Of a stretch of 23,200 nucleotides of DNA, positions 6,885-14,744 are shown piece after piece. The first letter of the stretch is position 1. Every line of letters begins with the position of its first letter. The translations under genes and the position numbers were made by a program. The stretch is taken from assembly GCA_002508705.1 (NCBI GenBank), contig DAYL01000013.1, forward strand, positions 109,966-133,165. Reading direction: 5' to 3'. The notes under the pieces were generated by a model. The model was not told the DNA's origin. It saw nothing but the letters and a program-made list of their open reading frames with translations, and ran no database searches. The stretch is from Methanoculleus sp. UBA374 (lineage in GTDB: Archaea; Halobacteriota; Methanomicrobia; Methanomicrobiales; Methanoculleaceae).

Positions 6885-6904
6885 GGCGGAACAACACTCA
6901 TCAC

Positions 6905-6910
6905 TTTTTT
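6905..6910 (+). terminator. T-tract terminator of mer
   Basis: Six T residues occur 20 bases after the mer stop codon, the only such tract between mer and the next gene. Confidence 0.5.
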
Positions 6911-6973
6911 GAATGCGCGCCTCGTCAGGCGTTTTATGCCGCCGTCCCCATCCCCCGGCAGTTCCGGACAGGG

Positions 6974-6980
6974 TTTAATA
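6974..6980 (+). promoter_or_regulatory. probable TATA box of the GalT-like gene
   Basis: TTTAATA stands out in GC-rich sequence and lies 33-39 bases before the ATG at 7013, placing initiation near 7001 with a short leader. Confidence 0.4.
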
Positions 6981-7012
6981 CGCTCGGCGCGCCAACGGGA
7001 ATACAACGGGCC

Positions 7013-7942
7013 ATGTTCACCACCCACGAGCTCCGGACAAAACGGGGAGTTCTCCAGTACCGTCGGGAGTCTCTCACCGGCATCCGGTGCAGAATCAGTC
7101 CTGTCCGGATAAAACGGCGGATTGACGCCCTTCCCATCTCATCCTCAACCCGTGAGAACTGTCCGTTCTGCCCCGGTGCCGTAGATACTGTTACCCCGAC
7201 GTTTGAGGACGGCAGCCGTCTCCGGTGCGGAGAAAGCGTGACGTTCCCCAACCTCTACCCGTTCGCCAGACACCATGTGGTCACGGTGATCACGCCCGAC
7301 CACGCAGTCGACCGGTTCGACCGAAGGTGCCTTGCCGACGCCATCTCCGGCACGGCAGAAGCCCTGGCCCGGTCCTCCGGCTACGCGAGCATCAACTGGA
7401 ATTACCTCCCCTCAGCCGGTGCAAGCATCGTCCACCCGCACCTGCAGGGTATCGTCGACCCGGAACCCACCTACCTCGCCGACCTCTATATCTCCGCCGG
7501 CCGCCGTTACCTCGCCGACCATGGTCGTCTCTACTGGGACGACCTCGTGGAACACGAACGTTGCTCCGAGCGGCTCCTCTTCGAAGACGAGATCTTCTGG
7601 TCGGCAAGCCCGGTTCCCCTCGGCGAGCGGGAGGTCAGGGGTATCCTCCCGGTATCGACGCTTGCCGAACTCGAGCCGTATGTCGAGTTGCTCGTTGACG
7701 GGCTCCTCCGGGTCCTTGACTTCTACCGGAACCTCGGTACGCACGCCTTCAATGTCTCGATCTTCTTTGACGCTTCCGATACGACGGGGCGGGGCCACCG
7801 GGCCTTCTGCTCCGTCATCGCGCGGCTGAACCCGAACTGCCTCTCCATGTGCGACTCGGCGTTCATGGAGCGGCTGCACCTTGAACCGGTCATCCTGACG
7901 CTCCCCGAAGACCTGGGCGCGCTCTTCCGGGAGCAAGGTTGA
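7013..7942 (+). CDS. GalT-like HIT-superfamily nucleotidyltransferase
   Basis: The 309-residue protein has CPFC (50-53), a zinc-binding pair typical of galactose-1-phosphate uridylyltransferases, and HPHLQ (141-145). In HPHxQ the second His is the residue that is nucleotidylated. NLYPFARHHVVTVITPDH (80-97) matches the segment in which GalT proteins bind the nucleotide sugar. The second half (residues ~180-309) is a weaker copy of the HIT fold, as usual for the family. It probably transfers a nucleoside monophosphate to or from a sugar phosphate; the actual pair of substrates is unknown, and an ADP- or ATP-using phosphorylase is an alternative. The ATG at 7013 is preferred over upstream in-frame codons that lie inside mer. 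It sits between mer and the convergent mtd. Confidence 0.75.
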   Translation: MFTTHELRTKRGVLQYRRESLTGIRCRISPVRIKRRIDALPISSSTRENCPFCPGAVDTVTPTFEDGSRLRCGESVTFPNLYPFARHHVVTVITPDHAVDRFDRRCLADAISGTAEALARSSGYASINWNYLPSAGASIVHPHLQGIVDPEPTYLADLYISAGRRYLADHGRLYWDDLVEHERCSERLLFEDEIFWSASPVPLGEREVRGILPVSTLAELEPYVELLVDGLLRVLDFYRNLGTHAFNVSIFFDASDTTGRGHRAFCSVIARLNPNCLSMCDSAFMERLHLEPVILTLPEDLGALFREQG

Positions 7943-8201
7943 TTCCGTGCCCGGCGTTCTCCCGGCCCGGTCATCGCTACAGGCGCCCCTCCTCATCCTC
8001 AAACCCGCGTCGGCAGCCTCGATCCCCGCCTGATACTCGGCGCTCAGCGGTGCCCTCTGCCGGTCTCTTCACTCACGACGCCCGGCGGATTGCGCGGGTG
8101 TTCGGCGACCTCCGGGTCGTGGAGCCGGGTGGTCGAAAAGCCGGGGATCGAGTGCCGCTCTGCCTTCTTCGGGAAATCCCGCTGTTATTCGTTGCCGACA
8201 G

Positions 8202-8214
8202 AAAAAAAGAAAAA
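8202..8214 (-). terminator. T-rich terminator of mtd
   Basis: On the minus strand two T tracts (T5 and T7, interrupted by a single C) begin about 12 bases after the mtd stop codon. The interval 7943-8201 between the convergent genes shows no gene I can support. Confidence 0.6.
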
Positions 8215-8225
8215 GAGTATTGAGT

Positions 8226-9068
8226 TTACTCGGGCTTGCTGATGAGGGCCGTCTTTGAGACGATCTCGCCGGTCTTCTTGTGGGGCTTCCTGATGACGCC
8301 GTCGACGCCCTTCTCGAGGTTGCGTGCCTCTTCGCAGAGGAGCATGGCCTGGCGCATCATCTCGTGGGCGCTCGCGACGATCGGGATGTATTTCTCCCAC
8401 TCCTTCGTCATGAAGCAGCCCTTGACGTTGACGCCTGCAACCTGCTGGGCGATCTCGTAGGCGGCACGGGCCTTCGCGAGCGCGTAGGGGTTGCTGAACT
8501 CCCCGTCGACCGCCTTGTCGGAGGTCATGACGACCTTCGGGAGCGCGAGGTCCGCGCCCTTCTTACCTGCCTTCACCTGGTCGATCACCTTGTCGAGTTC
8601 CGTCTGCATCTTGCGGAACGCGCCGGTGAGGGCAAGGACCTTGATGAGGTTTCCGTTGTAGTCCGCCATCTCGATGGGGTCGAGGAACTCACGGCGGGCG
8701 CCGATCATGGAGTCGGCCTTCATGATGATGTAGCCGAACTTGCTTGCCTTGAGCGCCTCGAACTGCTCCTTCTTGGTGGTGACATCGTCGGTGATGACAA
8801 TGCAGGGAATCCCGGCCGCCGCAAGGTCTTCACGGGCCTGGGTGGGTCCGGGAAGGACGCCGTTCGGCGAGACGACGATACAGAAATCGGGGCCCCATGC
8901 CTTCATGTTGCTGACCACACGCTCGATATCCTCCGGCTGCAGTTTCGTTCCGGAGGTTGCCATGAAGGTGATGATATCCTCGCGGTCGGCACGCTCATCG
9001 AGGAGAAGTTCGCCCATTACACCACTGGCAATATTTCCTAGTTTCGCAATTCCTACTTTAACAACCAC
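8226..9068 (-). CDS. mtd: F420-dependent methylenetetrahydromethanopterin dehydrogenase
   Basis: Mtd converts methenyl- to methylene-tetrahydromethanopterin with reduced F420, the step before Mer. The 280-residue protein matches the family in length and in [67 protein letters not shown] and [13 protein letters not shown]. The family start is M-V-V-K-V-G, which here corresponds to a GTG at 9068 preceded by GAGGTG (9074-9079) with five bases between; an upstream in-frame start at 9110 would overrun the ribosome site and promoter. A TATA box at 9116-9123 (minus) predicts a leader of about 27 bases. Nested inverted repeats cover the initiation region, suggesting regulation. The gene is divergent from tfx. 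Confidence 0.95.
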   Translation of the reverse strand: MVVKVGIAKLGNIASGVMGELLLDERADREDIITFMATSGTKLQPEDIERVVSNMKAWGPDFCIVVSPNGVLPGPTQAREDLAAAGIPCIVITDDVTTKKEQFEALKASKFGYIIMKADSMIGARREFLDPIEMADYNGNLIKVLALTGAFRKMQTELDKVIDQVKAGKKGADLALPKVVMTSDKAVDGEFSNPYALAKARAAYEIAQQVAGVNVKGCFMTKEWEKYIPIVASAHEMMRQAMLLCEEARNLEKGVDGVIRKPHKKTGEIVSKTALISKPE

Positions 9069-9078
9069 TTTTACACCT

Positions 9079-9116
9079 CTCAAAATTTGAGAACACGATA
9101 GTATCGCCAAGTTCTC
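9079..9116. promoter_or_regulatory. nested dyads over the mtd transcription start
   Basis: CTCAAA-A-TTTGAG (9079-9091) is a perfect 13-bp palindrome whose minus-strand end abuts the mtd GAGGTG ribosome site. GAGAAC (9089-9094) and GTTCTC (9111-9116) form a second inverted repeat sharing GAG with the first, and inside it CGATA-G-TATCG (9096-9106) is a third. The group fills the space between the mtd TATA box and its ribosome site, where a bound repressor would block initiation. Confidence 0.5.
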
Positions 9117-9123
9117 ATATAAA
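9116..9123 (-). promoter_or_regulatory. TATA box of mtd
   Basis: TTTATATG on the minus strand predicts initiation near 9093-9096, about 25-28 bases before the GTG start codon. Confidence 0.55.
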
Positions 9124-9139
9124 CATTTTGAAATGGCCC

Positions 9140-9151
9140 GACAGGTCTGTC
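9140..9151. promoter_or_regulatory. GACAG-GT-CTGTC dyad between mtd and tfx
   Basis: Two perfect 5-bp arms surround a 2-bp centre. The dyad lies about 17 bp upstream of the mtd TATA box and 28 bp upstream of the tfx TATA box, so one bound factor could affect both genes. Confidence 0.3.
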
Positions 9152-9178
9152 CGGAGGGGGGGCTGTTAAGGGAAAGTG

Positions 9179-9187
9179 TTTAAATTA
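9179..9187 (+). promoter_or_regulatory. TATA box of tfx
   Basis: TTTAAATTA is centred 25 bases before the ATG at 9208, so transcription should begin at or next to the start codon (leaderless message). Confidence 0.5.
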
Positions 9188-9207
9188 AATGCGTCTATAT
9201 ATACTTG

Positions 9208-9612
9208 ATGAAACAAGGTCTGCTTACCGATCGCCAGAAAGAGGTGTTGCGCTACCGAAAGAAAGGGCTGACGCAGCAACAGATCGCCGAGATCATTCAT
9301 ACGTCAAAGGCTAACGTCTGCACCATCGAAAAGGCCGCTCTCGAGAACATCTCGCGTGCGCGCGAGACGCTTGAGTTCCTCTACACGCTCGATGCGGCAC
9401 ACCTCTGTACGCTCCAGAGCGGCCTCGATCTGCTCAAGGCTCCCGAGATCATCTACGCTGAGGCCGAGAAGATGGGATTAAAGGTCAAATACGATACAAT
9501 CACGCTCATTAACAGACTCAGAGACGCTAACCCGGACCGGTTCAGGGGCAGACAGGTCCGCGAAGACGTTGAGATCTACATTAATAAGGACGGCGACCTC
9601 TACTTCGGATGA
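9208..9612 (+). CDS. tfx: Tfx-family DNA-binding regulator
   Basis: The 134-residue protein starts with a sigma-4-like helix-turn-helix, LLTDRQKEVLRYRKKGLTQQ (5-24) continuing through IAEIIHTSKANVCTIEKAA, which is the Tfx signature; the C-terminal ~80 residues form the ligand or dimer domain of the family, ending VEIYINKDGDLYFG. Tfx of Methanothermobacter binds near the promoter of a formylmethanofuran dehydrogenase operon, the first step of CO2 reduction. Here the gene is divergent from mtd, so control of mtd, of itself, or of other C1 genes is a reasonable inference. A TTG directly before the ATG is in frame but the ATG is preferred. No Shine-Dalgarno is present, consistent with a leaderless transcript. 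Confidence 0.85.
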   Translation: MKQGLLTDRQKEVLRYRKKGLTQQQIAEIIHTSKANVCTIEKAALENISRARETLEFLYTLDAAHLCTLQSGLDLLKAPEIIYAEAEKMGLKVKYDTITLINRLRDANPDRFRGRQVREDVEIYINKDGDLYFG

Positions 9613-9789
9613 TGCCGTTCCCCCGGCGCGCGCAGGCCCCGTGCCGGAACGGCCACGCTGGAGCGGGCGCTATGCAGCCCGGGTTTCTCCGGTCGTGCAC
9701 CTGCACGGCAGAGGCTTTTACAACCCTTTGTTGGTTTTCCTGCAGCAAACACTCGATTTGCGCAAATTCCAGAAATATATGTAACAAGG

Positions 9790-9796
9790 TTTATAT
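9790..9796 (+). promoter_or_regulatory. TATA box upstream of the ribosomal protein cluster
   Basis: TTTATAT, inside an AT-rich stretch (9760-9820), is the only clear TATA box between tfx and L3. It predicts initiation near 9816-9822, about 580 bases before the L3 start codon. The stretch 9613-9760 between tfx and this promoter holds no gene I can support. Confidence 0.5.
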
Positions 9797-9819
9797 CCCA
9801 TTTTAAGTAATGTTTAAGA

Positions 9820-10375
9820 AACCGCTCTCCACGATCTCGTCCGGACCCGGGAGCCATCCGGCACTTCATGTGCCTCTGATTCCCGGAATCTCTCCGATTT
9901 CGCAACATGCGCGGATCGAAGACCCGTGCGGGGTGGAGAGGGTACGAGAGTAAGCAGAGGCCGAACCCTCCTTATGGAGGGCCGATGTCGATTTGGAGTT
10001 GTGCATCGTCACAACGGGATGACAGGAGCTGGATCTGATCGAGACGCTGGGCCAACGCGGTGCAGCGCGCCCGGTTCCGGGTTGTTTCTTCCCGGAAGCG
10101 TCAAAGCATCAGGATCTATTGGCGACGACTGGAGATGTACCCGGTGCACCACCGGGCTGGCAGCGGGCTGGCGATGGAATGCGCGGAGACGGATGTCCCG
10201 GCGTTCTCACGTCCGTTGCCTCCATCAACTGTTTCCCTTCGCGGCGTGCCGCTACGGTATGCCGTTCGATGTCCTGCCCGGGATACGGGTTCGCCAGAAA
10301 GCCGACCGTGCCGGTGTATCCGGCACGGGATTCGGCGCGTGGTATCTCGCTACAGCAGAGCGAGATGCACGCACT
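9820..10375 (+). ncRNA. candidate structured RNA or very long leader of the ribosomal operon
   Basis: This stretch lacks a credible protein frame but is rich in perfect stems. CTCTCCAC (9825-9832) pairs with GTGGAGAG (9933-9940), closing a branched domain that contains CCGGGA/TCCCGG (9847-9852/9881-9886) and GGCAC/GTGCC (9860-9864/9870-9874). Further hairpins are CCCTCC/GGAGGG (9966-9981), GTTGTG/CACAAC (9998-10015), TTCCGGG/CCCGGAA (10075-10097), CCCGGTG/CACCGGG (10140-10156) and a 9-bp CCGTGCCGG stem (10306-10328). The last is a 14-bp stem with one bulged G (10337-10372), containing the 8-bp ATCTCGCT/AGCGAGAT. I could not match it to RNase P RNA or SRP RNA signatures. The plus strand is chosen because of the TATA box at 9790. 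Confidence 0.45.
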
Positions 10376-10402
10376 ACAACGCGATGAAGGGTTGATAAAA
10401 AC

Positions 10403-11416
10403 ATGCCGAATATTCACAGGCCACGCAGAGGTTCCCTTGCGTACAGCCCGAGAAAGCGGGCGAAGAGCCCGGTTCCCCGCTACGGTTCATGGCCGGATTA
10501 CGCGGGAGCTCCGGCTGTGCAGGGATTTGCAGGGTACAAGGTGGGGATGACCCACGTCATCATGGTGGATGACCACAAGAGCAGCCCCACCGAAGGCAAA
10601 GATGTGATGGTGCCGGTGACCGTGGTTGAGGTCCCCCCCATGCGGGTAGCAGGTGTGCGGGCATACGGCATAGACACCTACGGAAAGCATGCACTGACCG
10701 AAGCCTGGACGACCGACCTTGACGGAGAGTTGTCCCGCCGCATCAACGTTCCGAAGAACCATGACACCGCCGCCGCCCTTGACGCCATCAAAAGCGGGAT
10801 CGGCGAAGGCAAGGTCGCAGAACTCTATGCCCTGGCCTACACCCGGCCAGGGGAACTCACCGGCGTCCCGAAGAAGGCCCCCGACATGATGGAGATGCGG
10901 ATTGCCGGCGGAAGCCTTGACGACCAGATTGCCTACGCCGCCGATATCCTCGGGAAAGAGATAGCAGTCTCCGGCAACTTCGAAGTCGGCGAATACGTTG
11001 ACGTGACCGCCGTCACCACCGGTAAGGGCACGGAAGGCCCCGTCAAGCGCTGGGGCGTTCAGGTCCGGAAGCGGAAGCACTCCCGCGGCGGCAAGAAGCG
11101 CCACATCGGCAACCTCGGCCCGTGGAACCCGCACCACGTCAGGTGGCAGGTGCCCCAGATGGGCCAGATGGGCTACCAGCAGCGAACTGAGTTCAACAAG
11201 CGCATCTTAAAGATCGGCACCGAAGCCGGCGACATAACGCCGGCAGGCGGTTTCCTCCACTACGGCCTTGTGCGCGGTCCCTATATGCTGATCAAGGGCT
11301 CCGTCCCGGGACCGAACAAGCGGCTGGTCAGGATACGGTCCGCGATACGGCAGGGTGAACATACTGTCCGCACGCCGGCGATCAGTTACGTCAGCGCGCA
11401 GAGCAAGCAGGGGTGA
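10403..11416 (+). CDS. rpl3: 50S ribosomal protein L3 (uL3)
   Basis: L3 binds 23S rRNA early in large-subunit assembly and reaches toward the peptidyl transferase centre. The 337 residues match the archaeal/eukaryotic length and start, [20 protein letters not shown]. The [14 protein letters not shown] and [21 protein letters not shown] segments, which form the central extension, are intact. The ATG at 10403 is preceded by GGGTTGAT, a plausible ribosome site five bases away. It is the first gene of the S10-type operon and follows the long structured non-coding region; no other promoter is evident closer to it. Confidence 0.97.
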   Translation: MPNIHRPRRGSLAYSPRKRAKSPVPRYGSWPDYAGAPAVQGFAGYKVGMTHVIMVDDHKSSPTEGKDVMVPVTVVEVPPMRVAGVRAYGIDTYGKHALTEAWTTDLDGELSRRINVPKNHDTAAALDAIKSGIGEGKVAELYALAYTRPGELTGVPKKAPDMMEMRIAGGSLDDQIAYAADILGKEIAVSGNFEVGEYVDVTAVTTGKGTEGPVKRWGVQVRKRKHSRGGKKRHIGNLGPWNPHHVRWQVPQMGQMGYQQRTEFNKRILKIGTEAGDITPAGGFLHYGLVRGPYMLIKGSVPGPNKRLVRIRSAIRQGEHTVRTPAISYVSAQSKQG

Positions 11417-11423
11417 GAGAGCG

Positions 11424-12173
11424 ATGAAGGTACAGGTTCGAACACTGACAGGCGAGATCGCCCACGAGATCGATCTCCCGGAAATCTTTAACGAAGAATA
11501 CAGGCCCGACCTGATTAAGCGGGCTGTCCTCGCGCTCCAGAGCACCCGGTTCCAGCCGCATGGGACCGATCCCTACGCCGGCGTCCGCACCTCGGCAGAG
11601 TCCTGGGGCAGCGGCCGGGGTGAGGCTCAGGTTCCCCGTCTGAAGAACGGCAGCAGGACGGCCCGGGTTCCCCAGGCAACCGGCGGGCGTGCGGCACATC
11701 CCCCGAAGGTCGCAAAGATCCTCGTCAAGGACATCAACCGGAAAGAGAAGCGTAAGGCTTTCCGATCGGCCGTTGCAGCCAGCACCTACCAGGACCTTGT
11801 CCAGGGACGCGGGCATCTCTTTGAGGGCAATCTCCCGCTGGTCTTCGAAGACCGGTTCGAAGAGGTCACCCGGACCGGCGACGTCATCTCGGCGCTTTCT
11901 GCACTCGGGGTCTATGTCGACATCGAGCGGGCGAAGAACAGCAGGAAGGTCCGTGCAGGGCGCGGCACCATGCGTGGCCGCCGCTACAAGCAGCGCAAGA
12001 GCGTCCTCATCGTCACCGGGAACGAACCGCTTCGGGCGGCCCGAAACCTCGCCGGTGTCGATGCCGTGACGGTCGATCAGCTGAACACCGAACTTCTGGC
12101 GCCGGGCACGCAGGCGGGACGCCTGACGGTCTGGACTGAGTCCGCGATCAGGAGACTGGAGGAGTTCTCATGA
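11424..12173 (+). CDS. rpl4: 50S ribosomal protein L4 (uL4, archaeal L4e type)
   Basis: L4 binds domain I of 23S rRNA and lines the exit tunnel with an extended loop. The 249-residue protein has the archaeal loop region with [20 protein letters not shown] and [15 protein letters not shown] (about residues 53-93), and a C-terminal ADP-like fold ending [16 protein letters not shown]. The ATG at 11424 follows GGGGTGAGA and gives the family start [11 protein letters not shown]; the frame is open further upstream but inside L3. In several organisms L4 represses its own operon by binding the leader RNA, relevant here given the structured sequence ahead of L3. It overlaps L23 by ATGA. Confidence 0.96.
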   Translation: MKVQVRTLTGEIAHEIDLPEIFNEEYRPDLIKRAVLALQSTRFQPHGTDPYAGVRTSAESWGSGRGEAQVPRLKNGSRTARVPQATGGRAAHPPKVAKILVKDINRKEKRKAFRSAVAASTYQDLVQGRGHLFEGNLPLVFEDRFEEVTRTGDVISALSALGVYVDIERAKNSRKVRAGRGTMRGRRYKQRKSVLIVTGNEPLRAARNLAGVDAVTVDQLNTELLAPGTQAGRLTVWTESAIRRLEEFS

Positions 12174-12418
12174 TGCTGAAATACCCGTTCGTTACTGAAA
12201 AAGCAACGATGATGCTCGAAGGCGAGAACAAACTCCAGTTTATCGTGGAGAGAAATGCCACCAAGCAGAATATCAAGCGAGACCTGGAGTCGGCCTTCGG
12301 ACAGGAGATCACCGGAATCCGCACAATGATGACCATGAAAGGTGAAAAAAAGGCCATTGTAAAGTTTGCGGATGAGAAAGCGGCTGAAGAGATCCTCAGC
12401 CGGCTGGGAATAATGTAA
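12170..12418 (+). CDS. rpl23: 50S ribosomal protein L23 (uL23)
   Basis: L23 binds domain III of 23S rRNA at the tunnel exit and is a docking point for SRP and the SecY channel. The 82 residues match the short archaeal form: [14 protein letters not shown] at the start, [19 protein letters not shown] in the core and [21 protein letters not shown] at the end. Two ATG codons are adjacent (12170, 12173); the first overlaps the L4 stop and both are served by GGAGGAG upstream. Confidence 0.96.
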   Translation: MMLKYPFVTEKATMMLEGENKLQFIVERNATKQNIKRDLESAFGQEITGIRTMMTMKGEKKAIVKFADEKAAEEILSRLGIM

Positions 12419-12430
12419 GGTGAGGTACGA

Positions 12431-13150
12431 ATGGCACATCGTATTATAGCACAGAACCGCGGCAAAGGCGGCCCGTCCTATCGTGCACCGTCGCACCGGT
12501 ATAAGGCCGAACTGCGTCACCTCGGGAAGAACGACGCCCTGATCTTCGGGAACGTCGTCGATATCGAGCACGACCCGGCCCGCCATGCACCGATTGCTTT
12601 TACACAGCTCGAAAGCGGTGAGAAGGCTTACATCCTCGCCACAGAAGGACTCGGTGTCGGGGATACGATCTCCTGGGGCCCGGGCGGCGTGGTGAAGAAC
12701 GGAAACACCCTGCCGCTCCGTGAGATCCCGGTCGGTGCATACGTCTGCAACATCGAGGCCAGGCCCAACGACGGCGGTAAATTCGTCCGTTCAAGCGGTG
12801 TCCAGGCCCTTGTCATCGGCAAAGCCGACGACGGCAGGGTCGGCGTTCGGATGCCGAGCGGCAAGAACAAGTGGTTCAACGGTGTCTGCATGGCAACCGT
12901 CGGTATCGTTGCCGGTGGCGGACGGGGAGAAAAACCGTTTGCCAAGGCAGGAAAGAAGCATTTCCACGTCAGGTCCTCATCTGAACGGTGGCCTCGCGTC
13001 AAGGGTGTCTGCATGAACGTCATCGACCACCCGTTCGGTGGCGGCGGTCACCAGCACTGCGGACGGCCGAAAACCGTATCCCACGGGACGTCCCCCGGCA
13101 GGAAGGTCGGGCATATCGCCGCCCGGAGAACCGGCAAGTGGAAGAAGTGA
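12431..13150 (+). CDS. rpl2: 50S ribosomal protein L2 (uL2)
   Basis: L2 is needed for subunit association and peptidyl transfer. The 239-residue archaeal-length protein has the SH3-like and OB-type RNA-binding domains and the conserved C-terminal segment GVCMNVIDHPFGGGG, in which His200 corresponds to the His implicated in peptidyl transferase function. GTSPGRKVGHIAARRTGK closes the protein. The start ATG follows GGTGAGG. A Cys replaces the more usual Ala in GVAMN, and HQHCGRP follows; both are conservative. It sits 12 bases after L23. Confidence 0.97.
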   Translation: MAHRIIAQNRGKGGPSYRAPSHRYKAELRHLGKNDALIFGNVVDIEHDPARHAPIAFTQLESGEKAYILATEGLGVGDTISWGPGGVVKNGNTLPLREIPVGAYVCNIEARPNDGGKFVRSSGVQALVIGKADDGRVGVRMPSGKNKWFNGVCMATVGIVAGGGRGEKPFAKAGKKHFHVRSSSERWPRVKGVCMNVIDHPFGGGGHQHCGRPKTVSHGTSPGRKVGHIAARRTGKWKK

Positions 13151-13159
13151 GGGTGAATC

Positions 13160-13573
13160 ATGGCAAAGAAGACACAGAAGCGAATGCCGCGGCGGCGGGA
13201 GGAGTTCACCTATCGTGGCTACTCCGTCGAGGACCTGCAGCAGATGGCTCTCTCCGAGCTGCTGCCCCTCATGCCGGCCCGGGCGCGCAGGAAGTTTGAC
13301 CGCGGCCTCTCCCGGGAACACGAAAAACTCCTCGCCGATGTCCGTTCGGGAGACGCAAGCCTCCGGACCCATCTCCGGGATATGATCGTCATGCCCGAGA
13401 TGATTGGAAAGACGATCGAGATCCACAACGGCAAAGAGTTCCAGAAGGTGGAACTTCAGCCCGAGGCGGTTTTCCACTACCTTGGAGAGTTTGCACTGAC
13501 CCGCAGGAAGGTCTCTCACGGCAGCGCCGGTATCGGTGCGACCCGGTCGAGTAAATATGTACCGCTGAAGTGA
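13160..13573 (+). CDS. rps19: 30S ribosomal protein S19 (uS19)
   Basis: S19 contacts the head of the small subunit near the A-site finger and the P-site tRNA. The 137 residues include the archaeal N-terminal extension ([18 protein letters not shown]), the core [14 protein letters not shown] and the typical end [28 protein letters not shown] (here broken into its recognisable halves). GGGTGA lies just before the ATG. The stop TGA overlaps the start of L22. Confidence 0.96.
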   Translation: MAKKTQKRMPRRREEFTYRGYSVEDLQQMALSELLPLMPARARRKFDRGLSREHEKLLADVRSGDASLRTHLRDMIVMPEMIGKTIEIHNGKEFQKVELQPEAVFHYLGEFALTRRKVSHGSAGIGATRSSKYVPLK

Positions 13574-14040
13574 TGGCTATGGCAAGAACAGAGTATTCAG
13601 CAAAGATTGAGGGTGAGAACATCGCTCGCGCAAAAGCGAACGAACTCCCCGTCTCTCCCAAGCACTCGATCGAGATTGCCAGGTTCATCCGGAACATGAC
13701 CACTACCGAAGCAAAGGCATATCTCGCCGATGTGGTGGCTCTGAAGAAGGCCATCCCCTTCAAGCGGTTCAACCGGAACGTCGCCCACAAGCGGTGCCTT
13801 GAAGGGTGGCCCGCAGGCCGTTACCCGGTCAAGGCCGCGGGAGCCTACATCCGGCTGCTCAATTCGGTCGAGAAGAACGCCGAGTATATCGGCCTCGATA
13901 CCGGAAAACTTCGGATCGACCACGTCTCCGCCAACGCAGGCCGTGGTCTCCGGGCTTTCTTCCCGCGTGCGATGGGTCGCGCTACCCCGAAACGCAGAGA
14001 GACCGTGAACATCGAGATCGTTGTGACTGAGGTGGCGTAA
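13573..14040 (+). CDS. rpl22: 50S ribosomal protein L22 (uL22)
   Basis: L22 contacts all six 23S rRNA domains and lines the tunnel with a beta hairpin. The 155 residues show [35 protein letters not shown] and the hairpin/C-terminal segment [19 protein letters not shown]. The ATG at 13573 overlaps the S19 stop as TGATG, suggesting coupled translation; the next ATG (13579) gives the family-like MARTEYS and cannot be excluded. No strong ribosome site is visible for either. Confidence 0.95.
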   Translation: MAMARTEYSAKIEGENIARAKANELPVSPKHSIEIARFIRNMTTTEAKAYLADVVALKKAIPFKRFNRNVAHKRCLEGWPAGRYPVKAAGAYIRLLNSVEKNAEYIGLDTGKLRIDHVSANAGRGLRAFFPRAMGRATPKRRETVNIEIVVTEVA

Positions 14041-14744
14041 TGGCAATCGAGAAGAAGTTTATCACTGACGGTGTGCGCAACGTTCGCGTCGAGAAATTCC
14101 TCACGAAGGAACTCAAGCGGGCGGGATACGGCGGCATGGACATCACCCGGACGCCGCTCGGCACCCAGGTGACCATCTTTGCGGAGAAACCCGGTATCGT
14201 GATCGGGAAAGGCGGCAAGCAGGTTCGTCAGCTCACGCAGGACCTCACCACCACCTACGCGATCGAGTCCCCGCAGGTGGAGGTCCAGCAGGTCCAGAAC
14301 CCCACCTTCAATGCACAGATCATGGCCGAGCGGCTTGCAAACGCCCTTGAACGCGGCTGGTACTTCCGTAAGGCCGGGCAGAGCACGATCCGTCGTGTCA
14401 TGGAATCCGGCGCACTCGGCTGTGAGGTCATCATAGCCGGGAAACTGACCGGTGCCCGGTCGCGGACGCAGAAGTTTACCGAGGGTTACGTCAAGCATTG
14501 CGGTGAGCCCAGCGAGACAATCGTCGAGAAGGGTTACGCGCTTGCAATCAAGAAACTCGGGACCATCGGGGTCCAGGTCAAGATTGTCCCGCCGGATGCA
14601 CGGCTGCCCGACACCTTCGATATCATCGAACCCGAGACGAAGAAGGTCCCGGAAGAGCCCGTTGAACCCGAAGAGGTCGGCGACGACGAGCTTGATGAGG
14701 AGCTTGCGGCGGTTCCCGACGAGGAATACGTGGAGGAGAGATAA
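14040..14744 (+). CDS. rps3: 30S ribosomal protein S3 (uS3)
   Basis: S3 forms part of the mRNA entry site. The 234-residue protein has an N-terminal KH domain with the GKGG loop (56-59) in GIVIGKGGKQVRQL, followed by the S3 C-terminal domain with RRVMESGALGCEVIIAGKLTG. A Glu/Asp-rich tail (from about residue 200, EEPVEPEEVGDDELDEE) is typical of archaeal S3. The start overlaps the L22 stop as TAATG, with GAGGTG upstream. Confidence 0.96.
   Translation: MAIEKKFITDGVRNVRVEKFLTKELKRAGYGGMDITRTPLGTQVTIFAEKPGIVIGKGGKQVRQLTQDLTTTYAIESPQVEVQQVQNPTFNAQIMAERLANALERGWYFRKAGQSTIRRVMESGALGCEVIIAGKLTGARSRTQKFTEGYVKHCGEPSETIVEKGYALAIKKLGTIGVQVKIVPPDARLPDTFDIIEPETKKVPEEPVEPEEVGDDELDEELAAVPDEEYVEER

Noticed and set aside
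6779..7012. N-terminal extension of the GalT-like protein
   Set aside because: It would overlap the end of mer in another frame and include the mer terminator and the GalT-like TATA box; the family start fits the ATG at 7013.
7939..8223. 94-codon plus-strand frame between the GalT-like gene and mtd
   Set aside because: It starts on a TTG overlapping the GalT-like stop, is Arg/Pro-rich as expected of random high-GC frames, and its KKEKEY end is encoded by the mtd terminator tract.
9820..10375. RNase P RNA or SRP RNA
   Set aside because: I looked on both strands for the conserved RNase P core and the SRP helix 8 sequence and saw neither, and the outer helix closes after about 120 bases, not at the two ends. 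A covariance search would settle it.
9926..10417. Several overlapping frames of 100-150 codons on both strands before L3
   Set aside because: Composition is Arg/Cys/Ser-rich without recognisable motifs, starts lack ribosome sites, and the DNA is dominated by perfect hairpins, fitting RNA better than protein.
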